DNA from: Oscillospiraceae bacterium | GTDB lineage: Bacteria > Bacillota > Clostridia > Oscillospirales > CAG-272 | NCBI GenBank assembly: GCA_015065455.1 | Contig: SVQI01000006.1 | Location: forward strand, 10,239 to 74,238 | DNA length: 64,000 nt | Direction: 5' to 3' | Shown here: positions 14,757 to 24,334 of the stretch, piece after piece | Numbering within the stretch: the stretch's first letter is position 1 | Layout: every line of letters starts with the position of its first letter | Notes under the pieces: model-generated | Seen by the model: the letters and a program-made list of their open reading frames with translations, nothing else | The model's database searches: none | What the model was told of the DNA's origin: nothing | Position numbers and translations under genes: made by a program

Positions 14757-16268
14757 ATGAAAAACTCAAAAAAATCATTTTTTAACAACAAAAAATTTAA
14801 ATACGGTGCTACCGCTGTTGCTTTTACCTGCGTATGCATAGCTTTCGTTATTATATTCAACGTTATGTTCTCTGCCCTTGCGAACAAATTCCTCTGGAGC
14901 ATAGATATGACAAGCACTCAGCTCTTTACTCTTTCCGATGCAACCCGAGAGCTGCTCAAGGACGTTAAGAGCGACAAAAAGATTACAATAAACTTCTGCG
15001 AGCCTCTTGATAAGCTTATGCAGAACAGCTCCCAGAACCTTGTGTACCAGTGCGCAAAGGAATACGAAAAAGCTTTTGACTTTATCGAAGTTAAATATAT
15101 AGACATTATTACCGATCCTACTGCAATAGAAAAGTTTGCTACAACCTCAAATTCAAAAATAAAAACAACGAGCGTTGTGGTAACGAGCGATACTGACTTC
15201 AGAACATATACTCTGGAATCTTTCTTTGCAGTCAACAGCGAAACTAATGAAGTTTTGGCTTTTGACGGAGAAATTAAATTTACAACTGCAATTCTTCAAC
15301 TTGTAACAGACAGTCCTATTGCTTATTTCTCGGTTGGACACGGAGAGGCTACAGGTACCGACGAAAATACACGTCCTGCTCTTTGGAATCTTTTTAAAGA
15401 GGCCGGATATGACGTAAGAACTATTGACCTCAGCAAAGAAGAATTTGACGAAGAAGCTCAGGTTCTTATAATCAACGATCCTCAGAAAGACTTTCAAGGC
15501 TTTAAAAGTGCTGTAAACGAAATAGAAAAAATCCAAAATTATATTGAAAAACTTGGAAATCTTATGGTGTTTATCGACCCCGAAACACCCGATCTCCCCG
15601 AACTTGAGGCTTTGCTTGAAGAATGGGGCATCAAGGTCGAGGATGCAGTTATCAAGGACTTTGAACACAGCTACGATACAGAAGGAGTAAAGCTTGACGC
15701 TTTCTATCCTTCCACAACTACAGGCTCAAAACTCCACGAAAAACTCCGTGAGCTTGATTCTCTTCCTAAATCTGTAGTAAACTATGCAAGACCTCTTTCG
15801 ATTATATGGAAAAAGGACGGAAGCCAGATCACTGACTCAACAAGCGCAAGAGAGGCTTCTGCCGTTCTTACCTCCTACGACAGTGCGAAGCACTTCCCCT
15901 TTGCAAATGCAGAAGTTTCATCTTCACTTAAAGCTCCCTATAATCTTATGACTATCACCTGTGAGCAGAAATATATAAACAACCAGCCTTACGAATCCTA
16001 CGTTATGGTAATCGGTTCAACAGACTTTGCAAACAACGATTATCTTCACAACAAGGCTTACTCAAACAGCGATATTTTATATGCGGCTATGAGAGCAATG
16101 GGAAGAGAAACAGTTCCCCACAATCTTGAAAGCAAGTATCTTGAAAACGAAGCTTTGACAATCACAAAAGAAGTTGCAAATAACTGGACTCTTGCCGTTA
16201 CTATCATCGCTCCCATTATTGTATTTGCTGTTGGAATAGTTATTCAAATAAGGAGAAAGCATTTATGA
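14757..16268 (+). CDS. GldG-like ABC-associated protein, operon 1 (503 aa)
   Basis: Membrane-anchored extracytoplasmic protein with an N-terminal helix (about residues 18-42), a large outside domain and a C-terminal helix (about 477-497) followed by RRKHL. The outside domain has DMTSTQLFTLSDATRELL and FSVGHGEATG, characteristic of the GldG/ABC_transp_aux family. It probably associates with the ABC-2 permease, facing the cell wall. Overlaps the DUF4340 gene by ATGA. Cargo unknown. Confidence 0.88.
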   Translation: MKNSKKSFFNNKKFKYGATAVAFTCVCIAFVIIFNVMFSALANKFLWSIDMTSTQLFTLSDATRELLKDVKSDKKITINFCEPLDKLMQNSSQNLVYQCAKEYEKAFDFIEVKYIDIITDPTAIEKFATTSNSKIKTTSVVVTSDTDFRTYTLESFFAVNSETNEVLAFDGEIKFTTAILQLVTDSPIAYFSVGHGEATGTDENTRPALWNLFKEAGYDVRTIDLSKEEFDEEAQVLIINDPQKDFQGFKSAVNEIEKIQNYIEKLGNLMVFIDPETPDLPELEALLEEWGIKVEDAVIKDFEHSYDTEGVKLDAFYPSTTTGSKLHEKLRELDSLPKSVVNYARPLSIIWKKDGSQITDSTSAREASAVLTSYDSAKHFPFANAEVSSSLKAPYNLMTITCEQKYINNQPYESYVMVIGSTDFANNDYLHNKAYSNSDILYAAMRAMGRETVPHNLESKYLENEALTITKEVANNWTLAVTIIAPIIVFAVGIVIQIRRKHL

Positions 16269-17866
16269 TAAAAAAGCGTATCTATCTTATATCGGCTATT
16301 GCAGTCTTATTTGTCGCTTTAACCTGCGTATATTTTATTGTAATTGCTCCTATGCTCAAAGATTTGACCACAAATGAACCCATCAAATTGCTTGAAGGCG
16401 AGGCTTATGCTTCATCAACTACGGTTCTTATGTTTGAACATCAGCCGAGAGAAGCAATTCAGTCAATAGAAGTAAACAATAAAGCGGGAAGCTATAAGTT
16501 CTTCTATGACGAAAAGCAAAAAGATTTCTTTATTGAAGGATATTTAAATGCCCCTTACAGTAAGGAAATGTTCTCAACGTTGATTTCAAATGCAGGTTTC
16601 CCTGCAACAATGCGCAGAGTTACCGAAAAAGCAGATGACTTCAGTAAATACGGTCTTGCAGAATCTGACAACCCTTCATACTACGTTCTTACAACGAGAA
16701 AGGGCGTACAGCATAAGGTTTATATAGGTAACTTGATTCCTACGGGCGCAGGCTTCTATGCAAGATACGAGGGACGAGATGCTGTTTATATTGTAGACGG
16801 TGGTGTTTCGCAGACACTGCTCGGTCCTGTTGAAAACCTGATAACACCGATGCTGTTTATTCCTACTTCGCAGACTGACTACTTCACCGTTAAAGATTTT
16901 ATTTTGTTAAAATACGACGATAACAAAACTAACACTGATAACGGTGATGAGCTTGGAAATATTTACGAAAACCTCGATACAAAGAACGTTTTTGTTGCAA
17001 TAACTTCTAAAACAAAAGAAGAACAGACGGAAAACGGCGAAAAGTACGAAGACTTTCTTAATTACCAGATGTATTACCCCGGTATATATAACGTATCAAC
17101 AAGCTATGACGAGCTTCTTCAGAGCTTTATGGATTTCTACGGCGAAGCAGTTATAAAGCTGGGCAAGGACGACGAAGTCTTCACAAAAGAGGATTTGAAA
17201 GAGTTTAACCTCGACAAACCCGCTTACGAAATTTTCTTTACTCACAAGGGTATTCATAACAATATTCTTATAAGCAAACAGAACGAAGATGGCTCTTACT
17301 ACGCTTACTCACCGCTGTTTAACACCGTAATTCTTATGGCTGAAGAAAAGTTTGATTTTCTTGAATGGGAATTGATAGAATACGTTGAAAAACCGATATT
17401 CCAATACAATATCAAGGATATTTCAAGCATATCTATCTCATCGGGCAGCTTTGAAGAAACGTTTATCCTCTACACTTCCGAGGGAGAAACAACAACAAAT
17501 CCCATAACGGGCGTTACTTCAACTGAAACGATTCTTGAAGTAAAACTCAAGAGCACGGATAAATATATAGATTCTCCCGACAACTTCAGACAGCTCTATA
17601 TGATGCTTTTGACAACAAACCTTGTAACGACTGCGGACGTTGAAGACGAAACGGGACTTGACTGTCTTGCTACTTTCAAGATTATTACAAAAGAAGGAAA
17701 GAAGCTTGAGTATGCTTTCTATCCTTACTCAACCCGCCGTTGCTTCTTTACCCTTAACGGCAAAGGCGAATTCTACGTTCTTAAAGATTCAATCGAGAAT
17801 ATAGTTAACGCTGCACAAAAGGTTATCAAAGGCGAAACTGTTGACTACCAAAATCCTAACGGATAA
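16265..17866 (+). CDS. DUF4340 domain-containing protein, operon 1 (533 aa)
   Basis: One N-terminal membrane helix (about residues 7-29) and a long extracytoplasmic region made of repeated beta-rich DUF4340 units, with YGLAESDNPSYYVLTTRKG and EFNLDKPAYEIFF as recognisable turns. Such proteins are found with GldG-like proteins and ABC-2 systems in many Firmicutes. The function is unknown; a cell-envelope role is inferred from topology. Last gene of the operon, closed by the terminator at 17879-17912. The paralogue at 22964-24334 is shorter (456 aa). Confidence 0.85.
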   Translation: MIKKRIYLISAIAVLFVALTCVYFIVIAPMLKDLTTNEPIKLLEGEAYASSTTVLMFEHQPREAIQSIEVNNKAGSYKFFYDEKQKDFFIEGYLNAPYSKEMFSTLISNAGFPATMRRVTEKADDFSKYGLAESDNPSYYVLTTRKGVQHKVYIGNLIPTGAGFYARYEGRDAVYIVDGGVSQTLLGPVENLITPMLFIPTSQTDYFTVKDFILLKYDDNKTNTDNGDELGNIYENLDTKNVFVAITSKTKEEQTENGEKYEDFLNYQMYYPGIYNVSTSYDELLQSFMDFYGEAVIKLGKDDEVFTKEDLKEFNLDKPAYEIFFTHKGIHNNILISKQNEDGSYYAYSPLFNTVILMAEEKFDFLEWELIEYVEKPIFQYNIKDISSISISSGSFEETFILYTSEGETTTNPITGVTSTETILEVKLKSTDKYIDSPDNFRQLYMMLLTTNLVTTADVEDETGLDCLATFKIITKEGKKLEYAFYPYSTRRCFFTLNGKGEFYVLKDSIENIVNAAQKVIKGETVDYQNPNG

Positions 17867-17878
17867 ATATAACAAAAA

Positions 17879-17912
17879 ATAAAAACTGCCAAAAAAGGCA
17901 GTTTTTATTTTT
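17879..17912. terminator. Bidirectional terminator
   Basis: AAAAACTGCC / GGCAGTTTTT stem with A- and T-runs on either side, between convergent DUF4340 and sleC genes. Confidence 0.85.
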
Positions 17913-19164
17913 ATGTCCCTGAAGCAAGTCTTTCAACGGCTACGAAAATATTTGATATCTGATACCAAGTTCCAAAATCAACTACTCCCGAAACAGGAAG
18001 GTCAAATATCTCCTGAAACGTTCTGACAGCTTCTTCAGTCAATGGTCCGTATATACCGTCAACACGTAGCTTTTGTATAGCGGGATAGTTATCCGATATA
18101 GCGTTCAGCTGTTCTTGTATCGTTCTTACGTAGTTTCCTTCCGAGCCAACCTGAAGATCAAATCCCGGGTATGACGACGGAACTCCCGAAACAGTTTCGG
18201 CTGCGGCAAGATATATGTCACTTCCGTAATATTGCCTCAAAATTTCAACCGCATCAAAACCTCTGTCTCCAAGCTCCTTTGACCCCCACTGACTTAACCA
18301 TCCGGGGCACGTAACGTTACTTCCGTTACAATATTGCGCAAACAAAGGCTGCCTTATGTTCGGTTTTGTAATATAGGTGGTAAAAAGATAATCAACAATC
18401 TCTGATATTTCAGAGAAAATATTTCTTCCGTATACAAAAGCCTGATCGTATGCCGTAGAATTTGTAATTGTGAAATCATATCCCCTACCTCTGTACCACT
18501 CTGTATACACTCTGTTTAATGTAAATGAAATAATGGCAAGCACGTTTGCCTCTATCGTTTCTACGGGCCACGTTGAATATATTTCACAGCTCGCAACGTT
18601 TTTTATGTAATCCTTAAAGGGCACGTAATAATTCTGCGCAGATGAATTAGATGGCACACCGTCGTGTACAATTATAAATTCAGGCACTACCGGTTCGGGC
18701 AGTACTACAAGCCCCTCTCCTGTCGGTAATTCCTTTACGGCATCCTCGGGTATTTTTGGTGGAAAAGTTTCCCACAACGTATGCGGCAATATAAATATAT
18801 CGTTTTCGATAGGAACGTTCGTCTGTCTTCTGGTCAAAAATATATTCTGCAACGCCAACGCCTCGGGTAATATTTGAACTCCCTCAACCCTGAACGGCTC
18901 AAAACCATCGGCATTTACAGTTATATCGTATTCCGAATAAGGTCTTATTCTTGGTGCCGGCTCAAGAGAATACGCTATATCCGGTGCGCCGAGGTTTATT
19001 GTTTCAGTATTTCCCGATGAATTTGTAACAAGATTTTCAATAACCTGCCCGTCTTCTCCCGGTTCGGATATGCTTACCGTTATATTGTTAAGCGGTCTGC
19101 CTTCCGTTTGGTCATACACACTTACACGCAAAAATCCGTCCTGGAAATTGTTTGCATTTTGCAT
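17911..19164 (-). CDS. sleC: SleC-like spore cortex-lytic enzyme with peptidoglycan-binding domain (417 aa)
   Basis: In clostridia, SleC is stored in the spore as a zymogen and degrades cortex peptidoglycan during germination after Csp proteases cleave it. Here the N-terminal ~130 residues form a beta-rich pro-region (DGFLRVSVYDQTEGRPLNN). The centre (about residues 185-320) is SpoIID/LytB-like, with YIKNVASCEIYSTWP and Ala/Glu-rich helices. The C-terminus (about 345-410) is a PG_binding_1 domain (DGIYGPLTEEAVRTFQ). No classical signal peptide. The length fits SleC (about 420-440 aa). It is divergent from two Csp-type protease genes, which strongly supports the call. GAGGTG ribosome site. Confidence 0.85.
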   Translation of the reverse strand: MQNANNFQDGFLRVSVYDQTEGRPLNNITVSISEPGEDGQVIENLVTNSSGNTETINLGAPDIAYSLEPAPRIRPYSEYDITVNADGFEPFRVEGVQILPEALALQNIFLTRRQTNVPIENDIFILPHTLWETFPPKIPEDAVKELPTGEGLVVLPEPVVPEFIIVHDGVPSNSSAQNYYVPFKDYIKNVASCEIYSTWPVETIEANVLAIISFTLNRVYTEWYRGRGYDFTITNSTAYDQAFVYGRNIFSEISEIVDYLFTTYITKPNIRQPLFAQYCNGSNVTCPGWLSQWGSKELGDRGFDAVEILRQYYGSDIYLAAAETVSGVPSSYPGFDLQVGSEGNYVRTIQEQLNAISDNYPAIQKLRVDGIYGPLTEEAVRTFQEIFDLPVSGVVDFGTWYQISNIFVAVERLASGT

Positions 19165-19274
19165 AAAAACACCTCATTTGTTTACTTTATAACATATTAT
19201 GCTTCATTTTTGTTTTTATTGAATTTCACACAACCAAACAAAAAAACATATACTGCCTTTAAGGTGAGTTTATT

Positions 19275-21008
19275 ATGAATTTTTCTGTGAATAACGAAAA
19301 CTTTTCTTCAAACAATATTGATTCGCTTCTGCGCTTTAATCCGGGATTGTTAATTGACGGAAGACTTGAAGTAATAGTTAAATATAACGGAGATATCCTT
19401 TTGTATCAAGACAATTTTGAAGCAATAGAAATACTGAACAACAGCTATGCAATCGTAACGGGTACAACAGATCAAATAAAATCCTTGTATTTCTATCCAA
19501 ATATTGAATATATTGAGCTTCCAAAAACTTTAACGTACGAACTGTCAAACAGCCGTTACTCCGTCTGCGTAACGAGAGCACAGTCAACTCCTTATAATCT
19601 ATCGGGAAAAGGCACGGCAATAGCCATTATTGATTCAGGTATAGACTTTACCCACCCGGATTTTTTAAATGAAGACGGAACAAGCAGAATACTGTATATA
19701 TGGGATCAGACAACAGACGGCAATGCCCCTCAGGGATTCAGAAGCGGAACGGAATATACAAACGAACAAATTAATCAAGCACTTTTAAGCCCAAACCCTT
19801 TTGAAGTCCTAAACTTCAGCGATAACGCGGGGCATGGGACGGCTGTATCCGGCATTGCGGCAGGTAACGGAAGATCATCTGACGGACGGGAAAGAGGGAT
19901 TGCGCCCGCTTCTTCATTGCTTGTTGTCAAATTAGGTCGGCGGGGGGTCGGCGCTTTTCCGAGAACGACCGAGGTAATGAGAGCCATAAAATACGTAATT
20001 GACAAAGCAACAGCTTTAAATTTGCCACTCAGCATAAATCTAAGCTACGGAACGAATAACGGCTCACACAATGGGAATACACTTTTCGAGCAATACATAA
20101 ACGATGCGGCTGATGAATGGAAATGCGTTATATCTGTTGCTACGGGAAACGAGGGTGATGCGGGACATCATTTCTCAGCGGTTATTTCCGAGGGAGAAGC
20201 TCTGAATATTCCAATATTCGTCTCAAGTACGCCTTCAAAAATATATATGACATTATGGAAGAATTTTTCCGATACGATATCTTTCAAACTTACTTCTCCG
20301 TCAAATCAATCGTCGGTGGAAATAGTTCCAACCCAAATCTACTATCTTTTCACTCTGTCAAATACTGATATTACAGTTTTTTACGGTCAACCAACGAATT
20401 ATACTCAATATCAAGAAATATACTTTTTGTTTGAAAGTCGTTCATTCAGCATTCCCGAGGGGATATGGACGCTGAGCGTTACGGGAGAAAGCATTGTTGA
20501 CGGCAGATTTGATATATGGCTTCCGACCGTCGAAGACGTCACGAACGATACTTCTTTCTCTACCCCCGATATAAACGTTACTCTCACCCTTCCCTCAACT
20601 GCTGAAAAAGTTATATCTGTCGGTGGATATAATGCAAACTCCAACACAGTCGCCGCATTTTCAGGCAGAGGTTATACAAGAAATAACGTGTACGTAAAAC
20701 CCGACGTTGTCGCACCTGCCGTAAATATTCTTACCACAAGATCAGGTGGGGGGTATATGCAGTTTACTGGAACAAGCTTTGCTTCTCCATTTGTTGCGGG
20801 AGCTGCAAGTCTTTTAATGGAGTGGGGTATCGTGCAACGAAACGATGTTTTTCTCTACGGTCAAAGAGTAAAAGCATTTCTTCAAAAAGGGGCTAGAAGA
20901 ACCGAAAACATACAATATCCAAACAACATCTGGGGATACGGAACGCTCTGTATTTCAAATGCGCTTGATCTCCTCGTTCTATATAATCAAGGGGGTATAA
21001 TATTATAA
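19275..21008 (+). CDS. Csp-type subtilisin-like protease 1 (577 aa)
   Basis: S8 peptidase of the clostridial Csp group that processes pro-SleC during germination. A ~95-residue prodomain precedes the catalytic domain. The triad is complete: Asp120 in AIIDSGIDFTHPDF, His187 in AGHGTAVSG and Ser501 in FTGTSFASPFVAG. The ~190-residue insertion between His and Ser regions, including a jellyroll-like beta domain, is the Csp hallmark. No signal peptide, as expected for a protein packed into the spore from the mother cell. AAGGTGAG start. It overlaps the next gene by one base (TAATG), so the pair is an operon. Which of CspA, CspB or CspC it matches cannot be told by eye. Confidence 0.88.
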   Translation: MNFSVNNENFSSNNIDSLLRFNPGLLIDGRLEVIVKYNGDILLYQDNFEAIEILNNSYAIVTGTTDQIKSLYFYPNIEYIELPKTLTYELSNSRYSVCVTRAQSTPYNLSGKGTAIAIIDSGIDFTHPDFLNEDGTSRILYIWDQTTDGNAPQGFRSGTEYTNEQINQALLSPNPFEVLNFSDNAGHGTAVSGIAAGNGRSSDGRERGIAPASSLLVVKLGRRGVGAFPRTTEVMRAIKYVIDKATALNLPLSINLSYGTNNGSHNGNTLFEQYINDAADEWKCVISVATGNEGDAGHHFSAVISEGEALNIPIFVSSTPSKIYMTLWKNFSDTISFKLTSPSNQSSVEIVPTQIYYLFTLSNTDITVFYGQPTNYTQYQEIYFLFESRSFSIPEGIWTLSVTGESIVDGRFDIWLPTVEDVTNDTSFSTPDINVTLTLPSTAEKVISVGGYNANSNTVAAFSGRGYTRNNVYVKPDVVAPAVNILTTRSGGGYMQFTGTSFASPFVAGAASLLMEWGIVQRNDVFLYGQRVKAFLQKGARRTENIQYPNNIWGYGTLCISNALDLLVLYNQGGIIL

Positions 21009-22717
21009 TGCTTCAAGGACAAGAGCTTCAGGATTTTTTGAATGACCCTAACACTACGGACTTTGTTGTAAGAGCTAATGAGTATTACATAAACGAAATA
21101 CAAAATTATCCTTTTATCCGCGTAACACAACTGCTTTCGGATTACTATATTTTGGGATACATAAATTCTGCCGACTCGGAAAATCTTACAGAAATATTAG
21201 GCACAAATTACTATTCTTCACTTCCCTACGTTATGGGACTTCTTGACCGTTCGGCACTTGAAAGCTCGGGCATAATTCAAGTTCAGGAGCAGTCTTTTCT
21301 CGAGCTTACGGGCAGAGGTGTTCTTATCGGGGTTATTGATACGGGAATAGACTATACAAATCCCGTGTTCAGATTTGAAGACGGAACAAGCAAGATAGTG
21401 TCAATATATGACCAGACTATAACAACAGGACCTGCACCTGAAAACTTTTTGACAGGCACAGAATACACAAATGCACAGATAAATGAAGCGCTCACCTCAC
21501 AAACGCCCTTACAAATTGTTCCAAGCACAGATGACGTAGGGCACGGCACCTTTTTGGCATCATTAGCGGCAGGAAGAGGTATTGAAGATTTCAGAGGGGC
21601 AGCGCCTGACTCCGAGCTTGTGATTGTGAAACTGAGAACTGCACGTCAGTTTGTACGCGACAGTTATCTTGTTCCTGAGAACAATTTAAACGTGTACGAA
21701 TCTACCGACGTTATGGTGGGAATTGAATACATCTTGCAAAAAGCAAGAGAGCTTGGAAGACCCGTAGCAATTTGCCTCGGACTCGGTACAAATCTCGGAA
21801 GCCATGATGGAAGCACCTTGTTTGAACAGTACCTCGGACTTGTTGCAAACATTACGGGAGTGTGTATATGTACGGGCGCAGGAAACGAAAGTCAGGACAG
21901 ACATCACGCAAGGGTAACTATCCCTGCAACCAACGGTACGGCAGAAATAAATATAAACACACAAAACGAACAGAGTGGAATATATCTTTCTATCTTAAAT
22001 ACAGCATCCGACAGAGTTTCCGTTTCACTGAAATCTCCGACAGGAGAGGTGGTGGGCAGAATACCCGCAAAAGGCGGAACGACATATACATCAAGACTTG
22101 TTCTTGAAAGAGCAAGGGTGACGATTGAATATTATTTTCCGTTATCAATCAGCAGCGGTCAGGCAACCATAATAAAGATTGAAAATGCGACACCGGGTAT
22201 ATGGACAATTACTCTATATGGGGATATAGTTCTTGACGGAACTGTGGACGCCTACCTTCCAATTTCAAGTGTCGGTTACGCTAACGTTGAATTTCTTGAG
22301 CCTGACCCGAATTTCACGATAACAGTCCCCGGAACTTCTCCGGCAATTATAACATGCGGAGCATACAACGATGAAGATAATAGCCTTTTTATCAATTCCT
22401 CGTGGGGTCCAACAAGATTACCCGCATCATCACCCGATTTTGTTGCTCCCGGGGTAAGAGTAAACGGTATATACCCTACAGGAATAGGCTTTATGAGCGG
22501 AACGTCGGTAGCAACAGCGATAACGACAGGCGCATGCGCTCTTATGCTTCAATGGGGAATTGTTGAAAAGAATGCAATCACCCTCGATACGTTTCAAATA
22601 AAAGGTTACCTTATACGCGGATGTACGCGTGATAATTTAAGAGTATACCCCAATCCCCAATGGGGCTTTGGAAAATTAGACTTATACAATTCGTTTAATT
22701 TGCTCAGGCAAACATAG
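21008..22717 (+). CDS. Csp-type subtilisin-like protease 2 (569 aa)
   Basis: Second Csp-family S8 protease, about the same length and domain plan as the preceding one and clearly paralogous (shared GTEYTN.QIN, GSH.G.TLFEQY and DGTSKI blocks). The triad is complete too: Asp111 in GVIDTGIDYTNPVF, His179 in VGHGTFLASL and Ser500 in MSGTSVATAITTG. In Clostridioides difficile only CspB is catalytically active while CspA and CspC are pseudoproteases; here both copies look active, the arrangement expected in C. perfringens-like systems. Translationally coupled to the first protease. A germinant-sensing role is possible but not shown. Confidence 0.88.
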   Translation: MLQGQELQDFLNDPNTTDFVVRANEYYINEIQNYPFIRVTQLLSDYYILGYINSADSENLTEILGTNYYSSLPYVMGLLDRSALESSGIIQVQEQSFLELTGRGVLIGVIDTGIDYTNPVFRFEDGTSKIVSIYDQTITTGPAPENFLTGTEYTNAQINEALTSQTPLQIVPSTDDVGHGTFLASLAAGRGIEDFRGAAPDSELVIVKLRTARQFVRDSYLVPENNLNVYESTDVMVGIEYILQKARELGRPVAICLGLGTNLGSHDGSTLFEQYLGLVANITGVCICTGAGNESQDRHHARVTIPATNGTAEININTQNEQSGIYLSILNTASDRVSVSLKSPTGEVVGRIPAKGGTTYTSRLVLERARVTIEYYFPLSISSGQATIIKIENATPGIWTITLYGDIVLDGTVDAYLPISSVGYANVEFLEPDPNFTITVPGTSPAIITCGAYNDEDNSLFINSSWGPTRLPASSPDFVAPGVRVNGIYPTGIGFMSGTSVATAITTGACALMLQWGIVEKNAITLDTFQIKGYLIRGCTRDNLRVYPNPQWGFGKLDLYNSFNLLRQT

Positions 22718-22750
22718 AAAAGACAATACTATCTATTTAAAACATTCTTT

Positions 22751-22805
22751 CTTCTCTCCCTCAGTCAAAAACAAGTTTTTGACAGCTCCCTCCTCAGATG
22801 GAGCC
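22751..22805. repeat. CTCTCCCTCAGTC-type hairpin repeat, copy 1
   Basis: CTTCTCTCCCTCAGTC, then the palindrome AAAAACAAGTTTTT, then GACAGCTCCCTCCTCAGATG and GAGCC. Ends are conserved with the copies at 35439, 35812 and 35914, while the internal palindrome differs. Confidence 0.7.
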
Positions 22806-22843
22806 GAGAAATACGCGCTTTGCGCGTAAAAAGGCACAAAGTA

Positions 22844-22918
22844 TCAGCTTCTTCGCTACCGAACCCACACCAAAGGTGCTTTTTGAAAAAAGCTCCTTTG
22901 GAATCCGCAAAAACTTTA
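22844..22918. repeat. Partial copy of the long dispersed repeat
   Basis: GCTTCTTCGCTACCGAACCC, ACACCAAAGGTGCTTTTTG and AAAAAAGCTCCTTTGGA correspond to the right-hand third of the repeats at 36145-36491 and 59577-59990. Confidence 0.6.
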
Positions 22919-22931
22919 TAAATAACACAAA

Positions 22932-22965
22932 AAAACGCTATCGTTAAAGATAGCGTTTTGTTTTT
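22932..22965 (-). terminator. Terminator of Gld-like ABC operon 2
   Basis: AAAACGCTATC / GATAGCGTTTT stem with T-run in both directions; it lies at the stop of the DUF4340 gene. Confidence 0.85.
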
Positions 22966-24334
22966 ATGCTTGTGCTTTGTCGATTATTGTGTTAACCTTT
23001 TCGGCAGATACAAGAATATTATTCCATTTATCAAACGATGCAATACAATTTTGTTCATCAAATTTGTTCAAGGTCAAGGTCATTTCAGCTTTACCTGTAT
23101 TAAATATAACCTTCGCTAACACTTCACCTTTTTGCGAATTTGTTTCCCCTGCTCTAACAATGCTTGTAATACTATTGAATATTCCCTTTGCCTTTTCATT
23201 GTTCTTCAAGTCAGATAAAGTATATGAATATATATTTTCACCAATTTCAATTTTTATAGACTCTATATCGTTTGTGGTAAACGGACAGACAAACTTTGAT
23301 TCAAGCTCCGCGGAGAGCGCATTGAACAGCGCTTCTCCCTCTTTTAATTCATAAAGAATATATGAATTGTCAAGCATAGCATAATATGAAACCTTTGAAT
23401 CCTCGGCAACGTACTTACCTATATAGAAAGAATAACTCTCTTTTTTAGTAACGCTTGCGGACGTTTGTTCGTTATCTGTGGTTACTTTATTATTATAATT
23501 AACCTTTATAACAGCGTATTTATTGTCTGCAAGACCGTACTTTTCGAGCGTTGCTTTGTCAATTTTATATCCCTTAACGTTTCCGAGAACTGCGGAAGAA
23601 ACGGCATTCATAAGTGCAGCAGATTTTTGAGAATCGGCAGCAATCTTATTTCCTTCAGAATTAAAGGTAAAATACGTATATATATCCGAATAGAAATCCG
23701 TATTCGTCTTATCCGTTGTTACAACGTATTTTCTACCGTCAACAACACATTCAACCTCAGTGATATCCTCCGCCTTAACCGCAGGCAGCTTGTCAGTCTT
23801 TATCATATCAAGCTTTGCGTATGAGAAAGTCTGAATCATAGATTTATCTATCAAAAAAATTTTATTCTGCGTTGATATTTTAAAATAATAGCCGTCTACA
23901 ACAGAATTATAAGAACCGATAGTATAAACGTAATCCTGTCCACTTCCTGTAGAACACTTAACAACCATAGCCGGCTTATCCAAACCGTAATCACTTTCGT
24001 TTTTAAGTGTTTCTGATATAATTCGTTTTGCCGAAACATTCATCAAGGCATCTTTCATATAATTTGTATACGTGGTGTTGATGGGAAACTCCTCATCATC
24101 TGCCAATTTCCACGCCCCGTCAGAATATTTTAAAGATACGTTTTCTTCTTTATATGAATACTCTATCGAGGAAATAACCTCATTTCCAAGATCAATTACC
24201 TCGATATCCGTATCTTCGTCAATAGTAGGATCAGTAATTGGCTGTTCGGTATTTTTACCCGTAATTATTACGTATCCTGCAACAAGTCCGCTGAGGACCA
24301 ACAGCATAACGACGAGTTTTATAATCTTCTTCAT
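22964..24334 (-). CDS. DUF4340 domain-containing protein, operon 2 (456 aa)
   Basis: Paralogue of the protein at 16265-17866. N-terminal helix (about residues 5-22) then an extracytoplasmic beta-rich region with SDYGLDKPAMVVKCSTGSG and KYGLADNKYAVIKVNY, the repeated DUF4340 turn. It is shorter than the operon 1 protein by about 80 residues. The ATG at 24334 overlaps the GldG-like stop (TAATG) and has GGAGCAAATA upstream; a longer frame to 24412 lies entirely within the GldG gene and is rejected. Probably an accessory subunit of the ABC-2 complex. Confidence 0.85.
   Translation of the reverse strand: MKKIIKLVVMLLVLSGLVAGYVIITGKNTEQPITDPTIDEDTDIEVIDLGNEVISSIEYSYKEENVSLKYSDGAWKLADDEEFPINTTYTNYMKDALMNVSAKRIISETLKNESDYGLDKPAMVVKCSTGSGQDYVYTIGSYNSVVDGYYFKISTQNKIFLIDKSMIQTFSYAKLDMIKTDKLPAVKAEDITEVECVVDGRKYVVTTDKTNTDFYSDIYTYFTFNSEGNKIAADSQKSAALMNAVSSAVLGNVKGYKIDKATLEKYGLADNKYAVIKVNYNNKVTTDNEQTSASVTKKESYSFYIGKYVAEDSKVSYYAMLDNSYILYELKEGEALFNALSAELESKFVCPFTTNDIESIKIEIGENIYSYTLSDLKNNEKAKGIFNSITSIVRAGETNSQKGEVLAKVIFNTGKAEMTLTLNKFDEQNCIASFDKWNNILVSAEKVNTIIDKAQA

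Noticed and set aside
19165-19274. Sporulation sigma-factor promoters before sleC and csp
   Set aside because: CATATACT and CATAATA resemble sigma-E/G -10 elements, but no properly spaced -35 was found, so no feature was called.
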